A DNA stretch of 64,000 nt from Lentinula raphanica (lineage: Eukaryota > Basidiomycota > Agaricomycetes > Agaricales > Omphalotaceae), in assembly GCA_027919835.1 (NCBI GenBank), contig JANVFP010000033.1, positions 545,290 to 609,289 of the forward strand, written 5' to 3'. The translations under genes were made by a program, and so were the position numbers. The notes beneath the pieces were generated by a model that made no database searches, was not told the origin of the DNA, and worked only from the letters and a program-made list of their open reading frames with translations. Positions 45,269 through 56,807 of the stretch are shown here, piece by piece. The number at the start of each line of letters is the position of its first letter. Position 1 is the first letter of the stretch.

Positions 45269-47192
45269 ATGGCTCCCAACTACGAGTACCACAATCTCCC
45301 TATCTCGCTTGAAGCTGACTTTGCCAACTGGTGCGTCGACGCGGAGTACTGGGCTGCTCGTGTTAGCGATGACAAGAGCCTGGCCTGGCAAGGTGCCAAG
45401 TACAGTTCTAGCAAGGACAAGGTCGAGTTCACCACGTCCAACAAAACGATCTTTTTGAACGATGTCCGTTGCGCGTACACTCATTTGGTACGGAAACCGT
45501 CTGGTCTGCTAGATTTAGCAATTTTAACCATTTTCCGCTAGCTCATTCGAGTGTCCCGCGACGCAGCTTGTATGAACAAGGAATATCTGCGGGCGTACGA
45601 CAATCTCGCGGAGGAATTACTTTCCGCCGTGAATGCGTACCGCACGATCCGTGACGAGATCCCTAAGCAGTTTCCCAAACTCTCGGAGGAGGGAGGGAAA
45701 AACGCTGAGATCGTCAGTTTCTACATTCAGCTGAACGACCTTCGTCGCAAAAAGCTCCGTGAGGACCAAGGCAGACAGGGTTCTCCTGCTGTCAGTACTC
45801 GCGGACCTAGTGTTCCACCTGCTGATCCTGAAGGACCGTCGAAATCCAAGTCGAAAGGCAAGGAAGTTGCGACTGATCCAGCAGATCCAGCAGTTTCCGA
45901 TGCTGATGCCAAGTTCATGGCAGAGGTGGTGCGTTTCCGCAACTATTTTCGAAGATTCGTTTATTGACTAAAGGTTCCAGGATGCTGATCTTGCAGAACA
46001 TGGTCCTTCTCCTCCAAAAGGTCCTCGAGGCGCACTTGCTAACCATTTACGAGGCCGCGGACTTCCCATGCGAGGCCACTTCCGTAGTCCACGCGAGCAA
46101 CGCTTTGAAATGCAAGAATCACTGCGTATGGGTGTTCCTGTTCCGCGGTATGACCCTCCGGTAAGTATTGGACCTTGATCTGTTAGATCAGCTGCTAAAT
46201 GTTTATCCAGCCTCGTCGTGCTGAACTCGTCATCGATCATATCATTGGTATGGACGAAAGGATCAAACACGCCAAGGAGGAACGTGAAAAAGGCGAGAAG
46301 GGGAAGAAGACCGCGGAAGCGACTCCTCCTCCTCCTACCAGGCCCTCTACTCGTTCCAAAAGCAAGAAGAAATCCCCTGACGACGAACCGGCTGCTCTGG
46401 CAGATCAGGATGTCTCTGTACGTGGCCGGTCTTGTAGATCAGACAAGTTTATGACTAACCCGTGCCATAGATGGCTGACGAAGTCGAGGATTCTACTCCT
46501 GCGAAGGCTAAGACCAAAACCAAAAAGCGCGACACCGTCGACGACGATGACACTCCGAAGTCTTCCAAGACCAAGAGCAAGCGCAAACGTTCCGAACGCG
46601 ATGTCGGTCCCGCGGACGGTGATGAGACTGAGCGGGCTCTGTCTCCTCAAGCACATAGTACTGTGCACGCTGTAACCGCGATCTCCCAGCCTCATGCTGT
46701 TGGTGAAGATCTGATTAAGAGGGTGAAGTATTCGTTGGAACTCGCGGATACCAGTGAGTACCACTTCCATTTTCCGCTTTTTCGTACGGACTTCTACGGA
46801 AACTCGTTGATCTGCCAGATCACGCATTTTCCGTTAGATATTTTCGCTTTGCATAGTCCGGAGTCCTTCCGCAAATCATCGTGTTACTGATTATTGTTAC
46901 AGGTACCCCCGACGATACAGATCATCGAGATCTCGTGCAACTTCTTCACAACATCGGACTCGCCCACAACCCGGAGGTTGAATCGTACACCGAAGAGCAG
47001 TACAATGCCTTCATCAACTTCCATACGACCCAACTCTTCGACTGTGTTATGAAAGCTCGTTTCTATGCTCACCGTGGGGAGGCTAGTCAACGGATCATCG
47101 ACAACGCCAGGGCGGCTCGGAAGGCTTCGTTCATTCTGCCCTGTCGCCTATTTTTATACCTGTACTTTTGTCAAGTCAAGTATCATTGGTAG
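45269..47192 (+). CDS. antisense accessory gene B: 521-aa basic protein, unknown function
   Basis: Second gene antisense to gag-pol within the LTR element. Six exons (45269-45487, 45542-45928, 45981-46160, 46211-46417, 46471-46753, 46903-47192) sum to 1566 nt with consistent phases. The N-terminal about 170 residues look folded (YHNLPISLEADFANWCVDAE, LLSAVNAYRTIRDEIPKQF). The middle is rich in Lys, Arg, Ser, Pro and acidic residues with likely nuclear signals (KSKGKEV, RSKSKKKSP, KSKRKRSER). A last ordered part contains LVQLLHNIGLAHNPEVESY and FDCVMKARFYAHRGEASQR. Several introns carry TTTCCG or TGATC-N5-GATCA motifs. No family recognised; the 3' end faces the integrase end 113 bp away. Confidence 0.78.
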
Positions 47193-47304
47193 TTTTTGAG
47201 GTAATCCAGTGGCAACTAAATTCCTCGAGTGATTATTGAGATAGAATAAGTTGAAACATCGCGGAAACTCCACCAAACTAACTGATCTGTTGGATCAGGC
47301 ATGT

Positions 47305-48315
47305 TTAGCAAGATTTCCGACGACCACTTCGTCGTGGACCATTCGGTAGAGACGGATTCGCCTCTTCCTCTTGATCTTCGGACTCAGCAGCCTTCAGCTC
47401 CTCCGGATCAAGCTGTTCAACAGGCGGAACCAGTGGTGGTTCAGCGGAATTCGACTGATCATCACCGGAAATGTTTATTCGAGGGACCGTACTGAAAATA
47501 AAGTCCTCCACTTCCTCAGGTTCGTCTTCCTCATCCTGTACCATAGACTCTAACTGCTCGGGCGACAGATCTATCAGATCATGTATATTTTCCGGCAGTT
47601 CAATCGGTTCGTAACGAGCATGATGCGGGATCACACGGAAAGCACCCACTTTGTCTTTAAGTACAGTGCCATCCATTTCCGCAATGATATATGCACCTCC
47701 TCGTGTCCTCCGGATGACAACCATAGGTCCACGATATCGAAGGTACATTTTCCGATCCAAATTCTTCTCGATGGCAGTGTTCCGTACTTGTACTAAGGTT
47801 CCCGGTTTGAAATCCCAGTCCTTAATTGTGTACTTGTACTTTTCCTCGAAAACTCTCGCTTCTCGACGTTTGTTCTCGTCGATCCGTGATTTCATGTTCT
47901 CGACGAAGGAACGATGTTTGGAAAGAGCCTGAGCCCGGAAGCCCAGTAACTCTTCCCGTGATAGTATTCGATTTGGTGGATTGACCAAATATGTAGATTC
48001 AACAATATCGAAAGGTAGCAGAGGTTCCGTACCGGTAGCTACAAAGTATGGTGAACAGCCTAAACCTCTCCGTGCAGTAATACGATCAGCCCAAAGTATC
48101 GGTTTCAAGAAGTAGTACCATTTTGACAGATCTCCCGCACACGCTTTCGCAAGTGCTTGTCTCAGATCAAAGTGAGCACGTTCAATCTTTCCGTTAGCTT
48201 GTGAATTGTAAGGCGATATCTGTATTCCACGGATCCCGTATTTCTGTTCGAGCCATCGCAACATAAGCTTCATCTGTGGTGCATTGTCCGAGACCACGAT
48301 TCCGGACATCCCCAT
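47305..48315 (-). pseudogene. integrase, catalytic core and C-terminal part
   Basis: Continues the integrase in a different frame from 48270-49778; a one-base deletion near 48300 separates them. It has the second catalytic Asp in VVSDNAPQ and the Glu in NGKIERAHFDLRQAL, then a C-terminal domain (WDFKPGTLVQVRNTAI, YRGPMVVIRRTRGGAYII) and a long acidic tail. No chromodomain. It ends 113 bp from the stop of gene B. Confidence 0.88.
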
Positions 48316-49778
48316 CTACATATGATGTCTTCAAAGAACCATTCCGCGAGTGATCTCGCGTTTTCAACTCTCAGTGCCCTAGCTTCCGACCAACTCGACA
48401 AGGAATCCCTTCCGTGAACGATATATCTGCAACCATTACTGGCCGGAGACATAACCATCGTATCGATATGTATCTTTTGGAACAAGGATGGCGTGAAGGT
48501 CACCGTTGGAGGGATCCGTACCAAAGACCTAAGTCGATCTTGGCAGGCTTGACATGTTTTCACATACCACTCCACGTCTTTCTCCAGATCAGGCCACCAA
48601 AACCTCTTTTCTAAGAAGTCTTTCGTAGCATATGTACCCTTGTGTCCTAAGGCATCATGAGCACTGTGCAATAGATACATTCGTTTTTCCGGTTCAACCA
48701 CTAAACGCAGTTGATCTGTGGATGGTTTCCGGTGGAACAGTCGACCTTCCGAGTCTATTGAAAAGGACAGCGTTTTCCGGTCCATTTCCGCTCGTTGTCT
48801 CTTGTCCCACTTCGCGAATTGCTCCGCATTCGGGTCCTTAAGCCATGCTCGGATTTCCGGTAACTGCTGATCTAGACGATTTCCGCCATCCGATCTATGA
48901 GATATCGGATATTTGTGATCAGGTCCCCAAGTAGCATTGTCGGGGATCGCAGTATACTGCAGAAACTGAGAGGTCAAAGGCATTCCCGAGGCCTCTAAAC
49001 GTTCTTTGAGGAATGCATGCTGGATCTCTTCCTCCCGGGCAACTTGAAGATCTTCCGCAAACTCATCTTCAATGGTCTCGCAAAAGTATCCTGTCCGGGG
49101 ATCTATATGATCTTTGAATGATTCAAAGGGCAATGGATCATCCGCTTCGTCCGCTTTGAAGAACCTAACGTTGTTGGAGTCATCTGCATCTTCTGCTAGA
49201 TCCTCTTCGGTTTCCCGACGAGGGGTAGTCCAACCTCCCGGAGGTCTTCGAGACAAACCATCAGGTCCAAAGGTTGCTCCTTTGACATGGATCAAATCGA
49301 AATGGAATTTACGGATATCTTCAATCCAACGGTTGATCGTAGCGTTTGGACCACTACTCGGATTTTCGAGCATTCCTTGGATATAGCTAGCATCCGTTTC
49401 TACCGTGAGTTTCCGACATCCATAAAGAAGATAGTGGGTTGCTCGGAGAGCAACCTTCAAACCATAGAGTTCACGCTTAGATTGAGAAAACCGGGCTTCA
49501 CGTTCATTATACGGGATGGATCCGAAGTAATTATAGTAAATCTTCGTCTGATCTACAGGATCAATCTGATAGATGTAAAATCCTGTACCCATGTAAGAAC
49601 TATCCACTGCTAAGTGTGTTTCCCAGTCATATACTATGACTCTTAAGGCTGGTGCATTACGGACTCCGTCTTTCAACAGGTCCATGGCTATGACATGCTC
49701 ATCCTTCCACTCAAACGGAATATTCGCCGTTAATTTGGTCAAAGGTGAGGCTTTCTTAGCGTAATTGTGAATGAACAT
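48270..49778 (-). pseudogene. RT connection, RNase H and N-terminal integrase
   Basis: A 502-codon open stretch of pol. The first residues (PLTKLTANIPFEWKDEH) are the RT/RNase H tether typical of Ty3. RNase H acidic residues are in HLAVDSSYMGTGFYIYQ, SKRELYGLKVAL and TVETDASYIQGML. GPDGLSRRPPGG ends the domain. The integrase zinc-binding motif is HDALGHKG...CQAC, and the first catalytic Asp is in HIDTMVMSP. The frame then breaks (near 48300). Confidence 0.9.
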
Positions 49779-49843
49779 CCGGAGCTGACCAACAGTTCCC
49801 AGAAAGGCTCGGACCTGGGTCTTAGAAGAGCACGGAGGCCAAG

Positions 49844-51408
49844 TTAGACCGTAGTTGCGATTCTATCTTCCGGTTTCTGTCCTTCGTACGTGCAACGGTG
49901 TCCAACCACTACAGTTTCAGCGCAACACAGGAATGCTTTAGGTCCCGAGAAGGTTCCGCCGCAATACCGCATCCGCTGAATGATTCGGTTCACATTTTGG
50001 AGATGCTCCCAGACAAATCGTCTGATCAAAGATTTTCAGGGATAGTTTCGTATCCGCCACCCGGTAATTCATAACGAGTCCCGGGGCCTCTGATAGGAAC
50101 ATCATCGACGTATGGAATAGTATATTCCGGAATTTCATCTCGCATCATGTAAGTTACATCATCATGGAATATCGGAACAGAGTTCGTCCAACCCATAGGC
50201 AACTTTACGAGACGGTGTGGTCCGTACGGGGTTGGAATGTTGTCAGATCTCGCGAACTAACATCGAGGGGTCGTTCATCATAACCCACATAGATATCCAA
50301 CAAACCACCACAGGCACGACCCGCAAAATGACGAGCAATATCCGCGGTAGCAGGAGGAATCCCCGGAGTGTTGAATGGTCACCTGTTCAGGGTTCCAACT
50401 ATGTACTAACGAAGACTCGTTCCATCTTCTTGACCACACAAACCATTTTGAACGATAGCTCGAGCAAGATGGTTCATAAACTCCAGCATCAATCTTATCC
50501 TTGATGATCTTACAAACCTTCTCGAAGATTCCGGGAGGAATTGGAATATTTCGTTCGACCCAGGGCTCATGAGGTATGACCGGAATTCACGGGAGGAAAG
50601 AAGTCCTCTCTGAATGTTCCGCCCTCGGAAGCTCCCAAGCAAAACCCATTTCCTGCAACTTCATCATATGATGAACTAGCTTCATTTCCTCGTCCGTAAG
50701 GAAACCTTCCGCATGGTTTTCTCGATGATCTCTTTCCGTTCTTGCGTATACCGAATACCCGGCGTGAATTCCGGAGGATGAGTTGGTAGATCTGGTAGAT
50801 CAGCCAAAGGATCCCCGTAAATGTGTCTCCGCACACGGAATTCTTCCGGTAAATCAGCCTTGACAGGGCGAACTTTCACCGCTACAGGCTTTATTTTCGA
50901 GAACCGAAGACCGAAACTGGCTGATCTGGCAAAACACATCATTATATGCGCATATATGCTGGTCAATCGTCTTGTTCTTGAGTTCCCAGAGCTTAACACG
51001 ATGCATCGCAGCCTCCAAATCTTGGGTCATTGAAGACAATTCCGCATCTTTTGTTTGATCTACTTGATCTGGTAGATCTTCCGTGTTATCATATGGCCGA
51101 GTTAACCCGTGTAAGTCTTTCCACCTAACATCCTTTGTCATGGACTGGTAAAAGGTCTCCTTCAGGTCCTCAACGGTCGGATTAGCTCTGAATCCTTCCT
51201 TCCATGGGTTGATCACACGATTTTGTTGATGATCTACACCTTTGTTCAGGTATAGTGATATGGTTTCGGCAATTCCGGGGTGTGACTTCTCGATCGTTGG
51301 CAGACAGCATTGTACATACACGTCCGCTAATTCTTCATTGGAGAAGGTACCTCGTTTCACCTGATTCGACTCTATAACCATTCCTCCGCTGAGCATCCCA
51401 GTACCCAC
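49844..51408 (-). pseudogene. reverse transcriptase region, frameshifted
   Basis: RT sequence spread over several frames. Recognisable pieces include MQKIFSW-independent leader helices (51408-50854), then FSKIKPVAVKVRPVKADLPE, GTFREDFFPP, the palm sequence near 50300, YVDD at about 50085-50096 (IPYVDDVPIRGPGTRYELP) and FVWEHLQNVNRIIQRMRYCG. Frame changes are needed near 50850, 50640, 50250 and 50025 at least, so this copy cannot make an intact RT as it stands. Confidence 0.82.
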
Positions 51409-51455
51409 TAAGAGCGATTTCTACCTCTCCCTGGTCGCTACTCAGATCCCAGAGG

Positions 51456-52930
51456 TTATTCAAAAATTTGGTTGCGGAACTTTCTCTGCCTCCTCTTGAG
51501 TGTCTTCCCGTCTTGATTCGGGTTGCACTGTTGAGTTGGCTGTGATACTTTCGTTCCATCACCTTCTTGGTGCTCTCGGTCCATGTCCTTTCGGATATGT
51601 ACCCATGGTATACCGTTTTCCAGTATTCGGATCCGTAATCGTAAGTTCCTGATCACCCGATCCAAATGTCTGAATGACACTCTCAGTTAACACATCAAAC
51701 GGCCGTCCCAACAGTATTTCGAAGGGAGCCTTTTCTTGAACATGTAACTGCAAATACACTGTGACTGGTCCAAATCGAAAGGGCACATTTCGGGCTAAAC
51801 CTTTGGTCCGCGGATCCCGCCATGTACATTTTGCATCTGTATGGTGATTCCGGGATCCAAACCTAGACCTAGGCCTAACGCCACGCTCATATCGATGGCG
51901 ACTATCTGTGATCCTGAGTCCAGGAGGTTCTCTACTTCGAGATCTTCCCGATCATTCACAACAGGCCACACTGCACGGAGACCATTGCCTATGGTAGCAA
52001 CTATGGTCATATCTCGTCGTTCATCATTCTCGTCTACATCACTTAAGAATGATTCTACTGGATCTACTTGAACAAACGCTCCTGCTTTCATCCCATCCCG
52101 ATCCTCAGATAATCTTTCAAAAGCCCAAGCTTCGGGTAATGCTAGATCATCCACGGAAATGACTTGTTCGTCTTCGGAATCATCATTTGAAAGTGTTTCC
52201 GTAGCTAGATCTTGTTGATCAGCCACGTTCAGCAGCATTTTCTTTCGATCTTGCGGAAGTACTCGCTTTTCCGTTCTTTCGTCCTGTATCTTTTCGATCT
52301 TCCCCGAAAGCTGTAAAGCTTCGGAAGAAGTCAATTCAATCGTCTTTCGCACTATCCGGTCAGCAAGCTCTTCCTCTAGACCAGGCGTAAACAGTTCATT
52401 CTGCAGCCTGTATTTTGGTGCCTTCGAAGATCCCTTAGATTCAGGTATCTTTTCCGGCTTTGGTTGATTTCGAGGGTGAGGTGTAACTTCTCTGGGCTGA
52501 ACATCATCAAATGGTCTTCTCGGATTTTCCGTACGAGGAGGTGACGGATCGCGGAATCGTACTTGCTTCGATTTCCGTTGATCTGCCTGATCAGGCTCGC
52601 GTCCGAACCTAAAGCACTCTCATCCGTTAAATCGTCAATGGTCACTGACTGTATCCTTTCCAAAGCAGCTTCCCTCAGTGATTGAGAAGAATCGGGGTCT
52701 GATCCAGCAGATCTGTCATGATTAGGCGTAGAATTGTCCGGATTGGACTTCGGTTTTTCGGATGTTTTGTTTTTACTAGGGTTATTTCGATCTATGGGTA
52801 TATGCACCCCGTCAAAGCGTTTATTCTTGACGGCAGGTATTGCTTTTGGTGAGTTAGGCTTTGGGGCACCCTCATGAGTTGTTGCCTGTTGCTGAGACCG
52901 TGTCCTTGGCCCAGAGGTCAACTCAATCAT
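51456..52930 (-). pseudogene. protease region between gag and RT, frameshifted
   Basis: Encodes an acidic linker (for example VISVDDLALPEAWAFERLSE) and a retropepsin-like core with the catalytic DSGSQIVAIDMSVALGLGL and a later ILLGRPFDVL (the usual ILGR-type flap-side motif). Frame breaks occur near 52550 and around 51780, 51600 and 51400. Confidence 0.8.
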
Positions 52931-52938
52931 TGGATTCC

Positions 52939-54664
52939 TCAGTTTCCCGACTCGTTCGTGTACACCGTAGCCACACCATTGCTAGATCTCCCTTGCACCA
53001 TCTCCGCCAGATTGGCAATGACCATCCAAGCTGGGGATCCGGCCAACTGTTCCGAGTAATCCTCATTGTCCGGGATCATCTCGTTCATCATCGTCGAAAC
53101 CTCGGGCCATCCTTTGGCCTGACCATATTTCATGATCTTTTGGTATCTACTCTCACTTCCGAAGTTGTTCGGTAGCGGAGACCCATCCTTCAACTTAAGA
53201 CGCTTTGGATCTTGCGGATCACGCATAATCCAACCTTTCCCTAAGAGTTCCAAGAACATTGGACAACTTTGCATCATATGGTTCGGTTCCCGACAAAGGA
53301 AACACAACATCTCAGACCTTTGACCTTGTGCATTATTCGGATTCGTGTTAATGATTCCGCGGGGAGGCCCACTGTTTCCGGGATTACCACTACCAGAAGC
53401 GACAGTATGGGGCTGCGCCCGTTGCGCAGGTTGAACATTTCCGGTCTTGATGTTAGCCAGCATTTGAGCCAACGTCTCAAGTTCCTCTTTGTAGGTAGCC
53501 TTAAGTGCTCCCAAATCTTTGACCAACACACTGTACTGGTCCCTATTTGCAGCTAGTGCTCTTTCCGTTTCCTCGGAAGCCTCTCGTTTCACTTCAACGG
53601 GCTTAGCTGGAGACCGGAAGAAATGCGAGAGATCCGGTACTTCTTCTTTGATCACCGGAGGACCACCAATCGGAACGTATACGCCTCCTCTTGAGTGGGT
53701 TTCCGCATTGAAGACCACACCATCCCGACTTGTTACCGTCCGGTACAACGATTCCAAGGGTGGGTGCCTTGCTACGGCCTCTGCTGCTTCCTTGTACTCT
53801 AAACAGATATGGATCATCGACCCGACGTTTCTCGTATACGCCTCTTGAGTGGGTTTCCGCATTGAAGACCACGCCATCCCGACTTGTTACCGTCCGGTAC
53901 AACGATTCCAAGGGTGGGTGCCTTGCTACGGCCTCTGCTGCTTCCTTGTACTCTACAAACAGATATGGATCATCGACCCGACGTTTCTCTACGCGGAAAG
54001 CAGGTACCTGCTGTTGAACCTTACGATTCACAGCTTTCCGTAACTCGTCATCGAATGCTGACAGGAAAAGAGACACCAATTCCGTGTTTCCTATCGCCGG
54101 AGGCGGTTTCAACAACTTATTGGCTTCTACCTCCATCAACAGACAATATCCGAGCAACCTATCTCCGTCCCGGACACCCAAAGGAGCATAGTTCTGTACG
54201 ATCTGCAAGAGCGTATTCTTCGAACCCATTGGTCTCCCTAGAGATGCCGGGAATCTTTCACACAAGGAACGCAGAAAACAGTCCGCGTCCTCCCTTCCCT
54301 CCTGCGCGCCAGGAAGATGCTCGAGAGCCTGCTTGGTCTGAAGGGTCATCCAAGAAAAGATCTTTTGCATCTTCACCTTCTCGGAGGTAACTTCCGTAGC
54401 CTGGAACGTGTTCAAACAGAACCTCACCCACTCGGGGATCATGCTCGGATTGGCCAAGTCCAGGATCATAGCAGTTTTGTGCGTAAGCGGAAACTTGGTA
54501 TTGTTATACTCTGCTTGTTCCGCAGGAGTCAGTTCAGGAGGACCAAGCATCCTTATGATGTCGAGTTGATCCTCCGGTCGTTTTTGTTGGGCAGCCGGGT
54601 TTGCTGGTGCGTTAGCATTCGCTCCCGCGGCTCCCTGATCATTTCCGTTATGTACTTCGGACAT
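52939..54664 (-). pseudogene. gag, disrupted by a tandem duplication
   Basis: Begins MSEVHNGNDQGAAGAN; the frame upstream is open for over 300 bp without an ATG. The capsid part has FPLTHKTAMILDLANP, MQKIFSWMTLQTKQALEHLP and LLGYCLLMEVEANKLL. The nucleocapsid zinc knuckle is CFLCREPNHMMQSC (CX2CX4HX4C) near 53290. A roughly 157-bp tandem duplication (53676-53990) shifts the frame between the two halves, so no single protein spans gag in this copy. Confidence 0.87.
53676..53990 (-). repeat. tandem duplication inside gag
   Basis: Two nearly identical units of about 157 bp (starting at 53676 and 53833) differ by a 3-base deletion near the start and a 2-base difference near the end (TCTAAACAG versus TCTACAAACAG). 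The unequal lengths break the gag frame. Confidence 0.85.
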
Positions 54665-55087
54665 ATTGTTGGGTAAAAACAGTCGTATCAAATCAAATGG
54701 TTCGGGTTGTAATGTAGGATCTGAACTAGATTGCGGATCTGGTCCAACAGTAGCTGCCTTCTGTCTACCGTTTCCTGGCACTACGTTAGATCTCTTCGTT
54801 ACTGGTTGTTCCGAAGATGGTCTAGCAGCTCTCCCGTTATCTGGATTGCTAGTACTCGCTCTTCCGAGGTTTCTCGGATCGTAAACAGGTACAGAGGGTT
54901 TCTTTGTTGCGCGCTTTCGCTGATCTGAAGCTTGTATCGCTGGATCAAAGAAATCTGCTGAGCCCGCATTCTTCGAAGTCCGAGTAGCTCTTGGAGCTAT
55001 TTTTAATGATCAAATAAATTCGATCAAAGGCAGTAGTTTTGAGAAATCAAGAAGATCTCTCGAGTTCGACCAAAATATAGATTCCAC

Positions 55088-55105
55088 CCCTCGCGGTGGG
55101 CTCCA
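55088..55105 (-). other. primer-binding site of the LTR element
   Basis: On the element strand, three bases after the 5' LTR, the sequence TGGAGCCCACCGCGAGGG starts with TGG (complement of the tRNA CCA end). It predicts a primer tRNA ending GGTGGGCTCCA; a U discriminator base is characteristic of tRNA-Cys, but the identity is not verified. Confidence 0.65.
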
Positions 55106-55108
55106 GAT

Positions 55109-56802
55109 AACGAGGTATAAAGTCGGTTCTTAGTATAATGCCTTATGACAGGTCACTTAGCACGAACACAGAGTACGACTTCACGGATTCGTCAATCAAA
55201 TTGTATTTATAGCGAGGTGTGGGCGTTGTCAGAGATTCCGCACTATCTTATATCTCGAGTCGAACGCAGTCTTGTGAGATCTTTTAGATCAGCAATACTG
55301 GTCAGCAGAACGAAGTGACACGGATATACCAGTCGTAAGATCTGGACTAAGGGGTTTGTTTTGAGTGGCTTCCACTCGGATAAGGGTTTTTAGGCTCGGA
55401 AAGCAACGGGGTACCAGACGTTATGGTAGACCAATCGATTCCGCTCCCGGGTGAAGCAGTACTGATCACTATTCTCAGTAAAACCTCGAAGATCACGCAG
55501 ATCACCAATCACTACGTGTCAACTTGAACAGAGCCACCAAAACTCTGCACGTTCACTCGGCACAACCTGAGACCAAGTCCTCTGTATCTCCGGAACGGAG
55601 TCTACCTTCAACTATCAAGTGACAGACACCAAGTCAAACCACTCAAAAGTCGGGCTTATCGCGATGAAGTAACACACTTAATCTGCAAGGTCCGGTACGG
55701 CTTAGAAGCCTTTACTCCCACGTATGGATGAAAAGGATTACCAGTTCAGAGAGATCTGGGCGCAAAACTTGTTTCATTTGTGCGGATACAGGTCTTTAAG
55801 TACACTACGAAAAGTCCAATCCCGTATTTGTCCTTGATCTAGTAGATCTAGCTATTTCTACGGACGGAGTCCGATAATATACACTTAAATAGTAAAATAT
55901 GACTGAAACGATACAAACGCGCAAGGAAATAGTAAAAAAACAGAGAAAAAGATGAAACTTGTCCGTATTTCGTCGTACTTTCGCCAGATCTAGAAGACCA
56001 AGCAAGTTCCGACCATGGTCGGTGCGGCATCCACATGCTAGGGTGCCTAACTCGTCAGAGTGGCTCCTGCCTGTGTTGCTCAAGTGTTTCCGACGAATTT
56101 GCTTCCGCGGAATGGTAGTGGTCTTCCCAAGTTAATGAGATAGACTCGTAACAGCGGTTGATCTCGCGGATCAGGTAGGTCTGGTCCGTAGCTTTCGAAC
56201 GGTATGCATATAGCCTGGTGTTCTGGAGCGGACAATGAAGATAAATGCTTCAGAAGTGTTTTCCGTAGGTTTCCGCGCGTTTCCGTGAGTGCTGGTCAAA
56301 GCTGTACATAGCATACGCTATATCCCAGTTTAGAACTTGAACATATGCGTGTTTCCGTTGCGGGTTTCACCCGTACTGCCACGGAAATGCTAGATCATCA
56401 TGTTTCCGACGGTTTCCGCTACTTTGCGTAGGGTTTCCATGTGGTAACTCGTCCGGATAGGCTCTCATTGTGTCTGATCTGCTAGATCAAGTGAAATTTC
56501 CGTCATCACAGCCAAGTACCTAACTCAGTTGTGCCGATCCGGCAGATCTTGATACTAAGTCGATATTCCTTGGTGTGCTCGTACCAGTAGTCAGCATTCT
56601 TGAAGGATCCCCGACCAAGGGTGCGAGCAATAGCTCTAAGTGGATATTCATGGCTGATCCTGCCAAAGGATCTGTATCCTAGCTTATACTGATACAAGTT
56701 TGACTGCTAGTTCGGGCTCACTACAGTCCTTATTGATACTATGCAACGGTCTAAGTTGATCTTTTTGATCATTGCACGCCTGCGCGGAAAAACCGCGCAA
56801 CA
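55109..56802 (-). repeat. 5' LTR (right copy)
   Basis: 1694 bp, about 99.5% identical to the left LTR by eye, arguing for recent insertion. At its outer edge (56780-56800) it has a perfect hairpin GCGCGG-AAAAA-CCGCGC, read from the plus strand, just inside the terminal CA. It carries the same GATC pairs and TTTCCG cluster as the left copy. Confidence 0.95.
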
Positions 56803-56807
56803 GCGGT
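56803..56807. repeat. target-site duplication of LTR element, right copy
   Basis: GCGGT, identical to 39544-39548. LINE ORF1 sequence resumes here. Confidence 0.85.

Larger units (their letters stand above)
39549..56802 (-). mobile_element. 17.25-kb Ty3/gypsy-type LTR retrotransposon with two antisense accessory genes
   Basis: Full-length element lying antisense to its host LINE. Read on the minus strand the order is: 5' LTR (56802-55109), primer-binding site, gag, protease, RT, RNase H, integrase (47305), then two plus-strand genes (45269-47192 and 41703-44448), polypurine tract and 3' LTR (41246-39549). RT-RH-integrase order, the integrase zinc-binding and catalytic motifs, and YVDD in RT place it in Ty3/gypsy. 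No chromodomain is seen. The internal region of 13.9 kb is more than twice the usual, mostly because of the antisense genes. gag and pol carry several frameshifts while the LTRs are nearly identical. Confidence 0.93.

Noticed and set aside
49844..52930. Idea that the pol frame changes are spliceosomal introns
   Set aside because: The breaks sit inside conserved motifs, are one-base in size where they can be resolved, and lack GT-AG boundaries.
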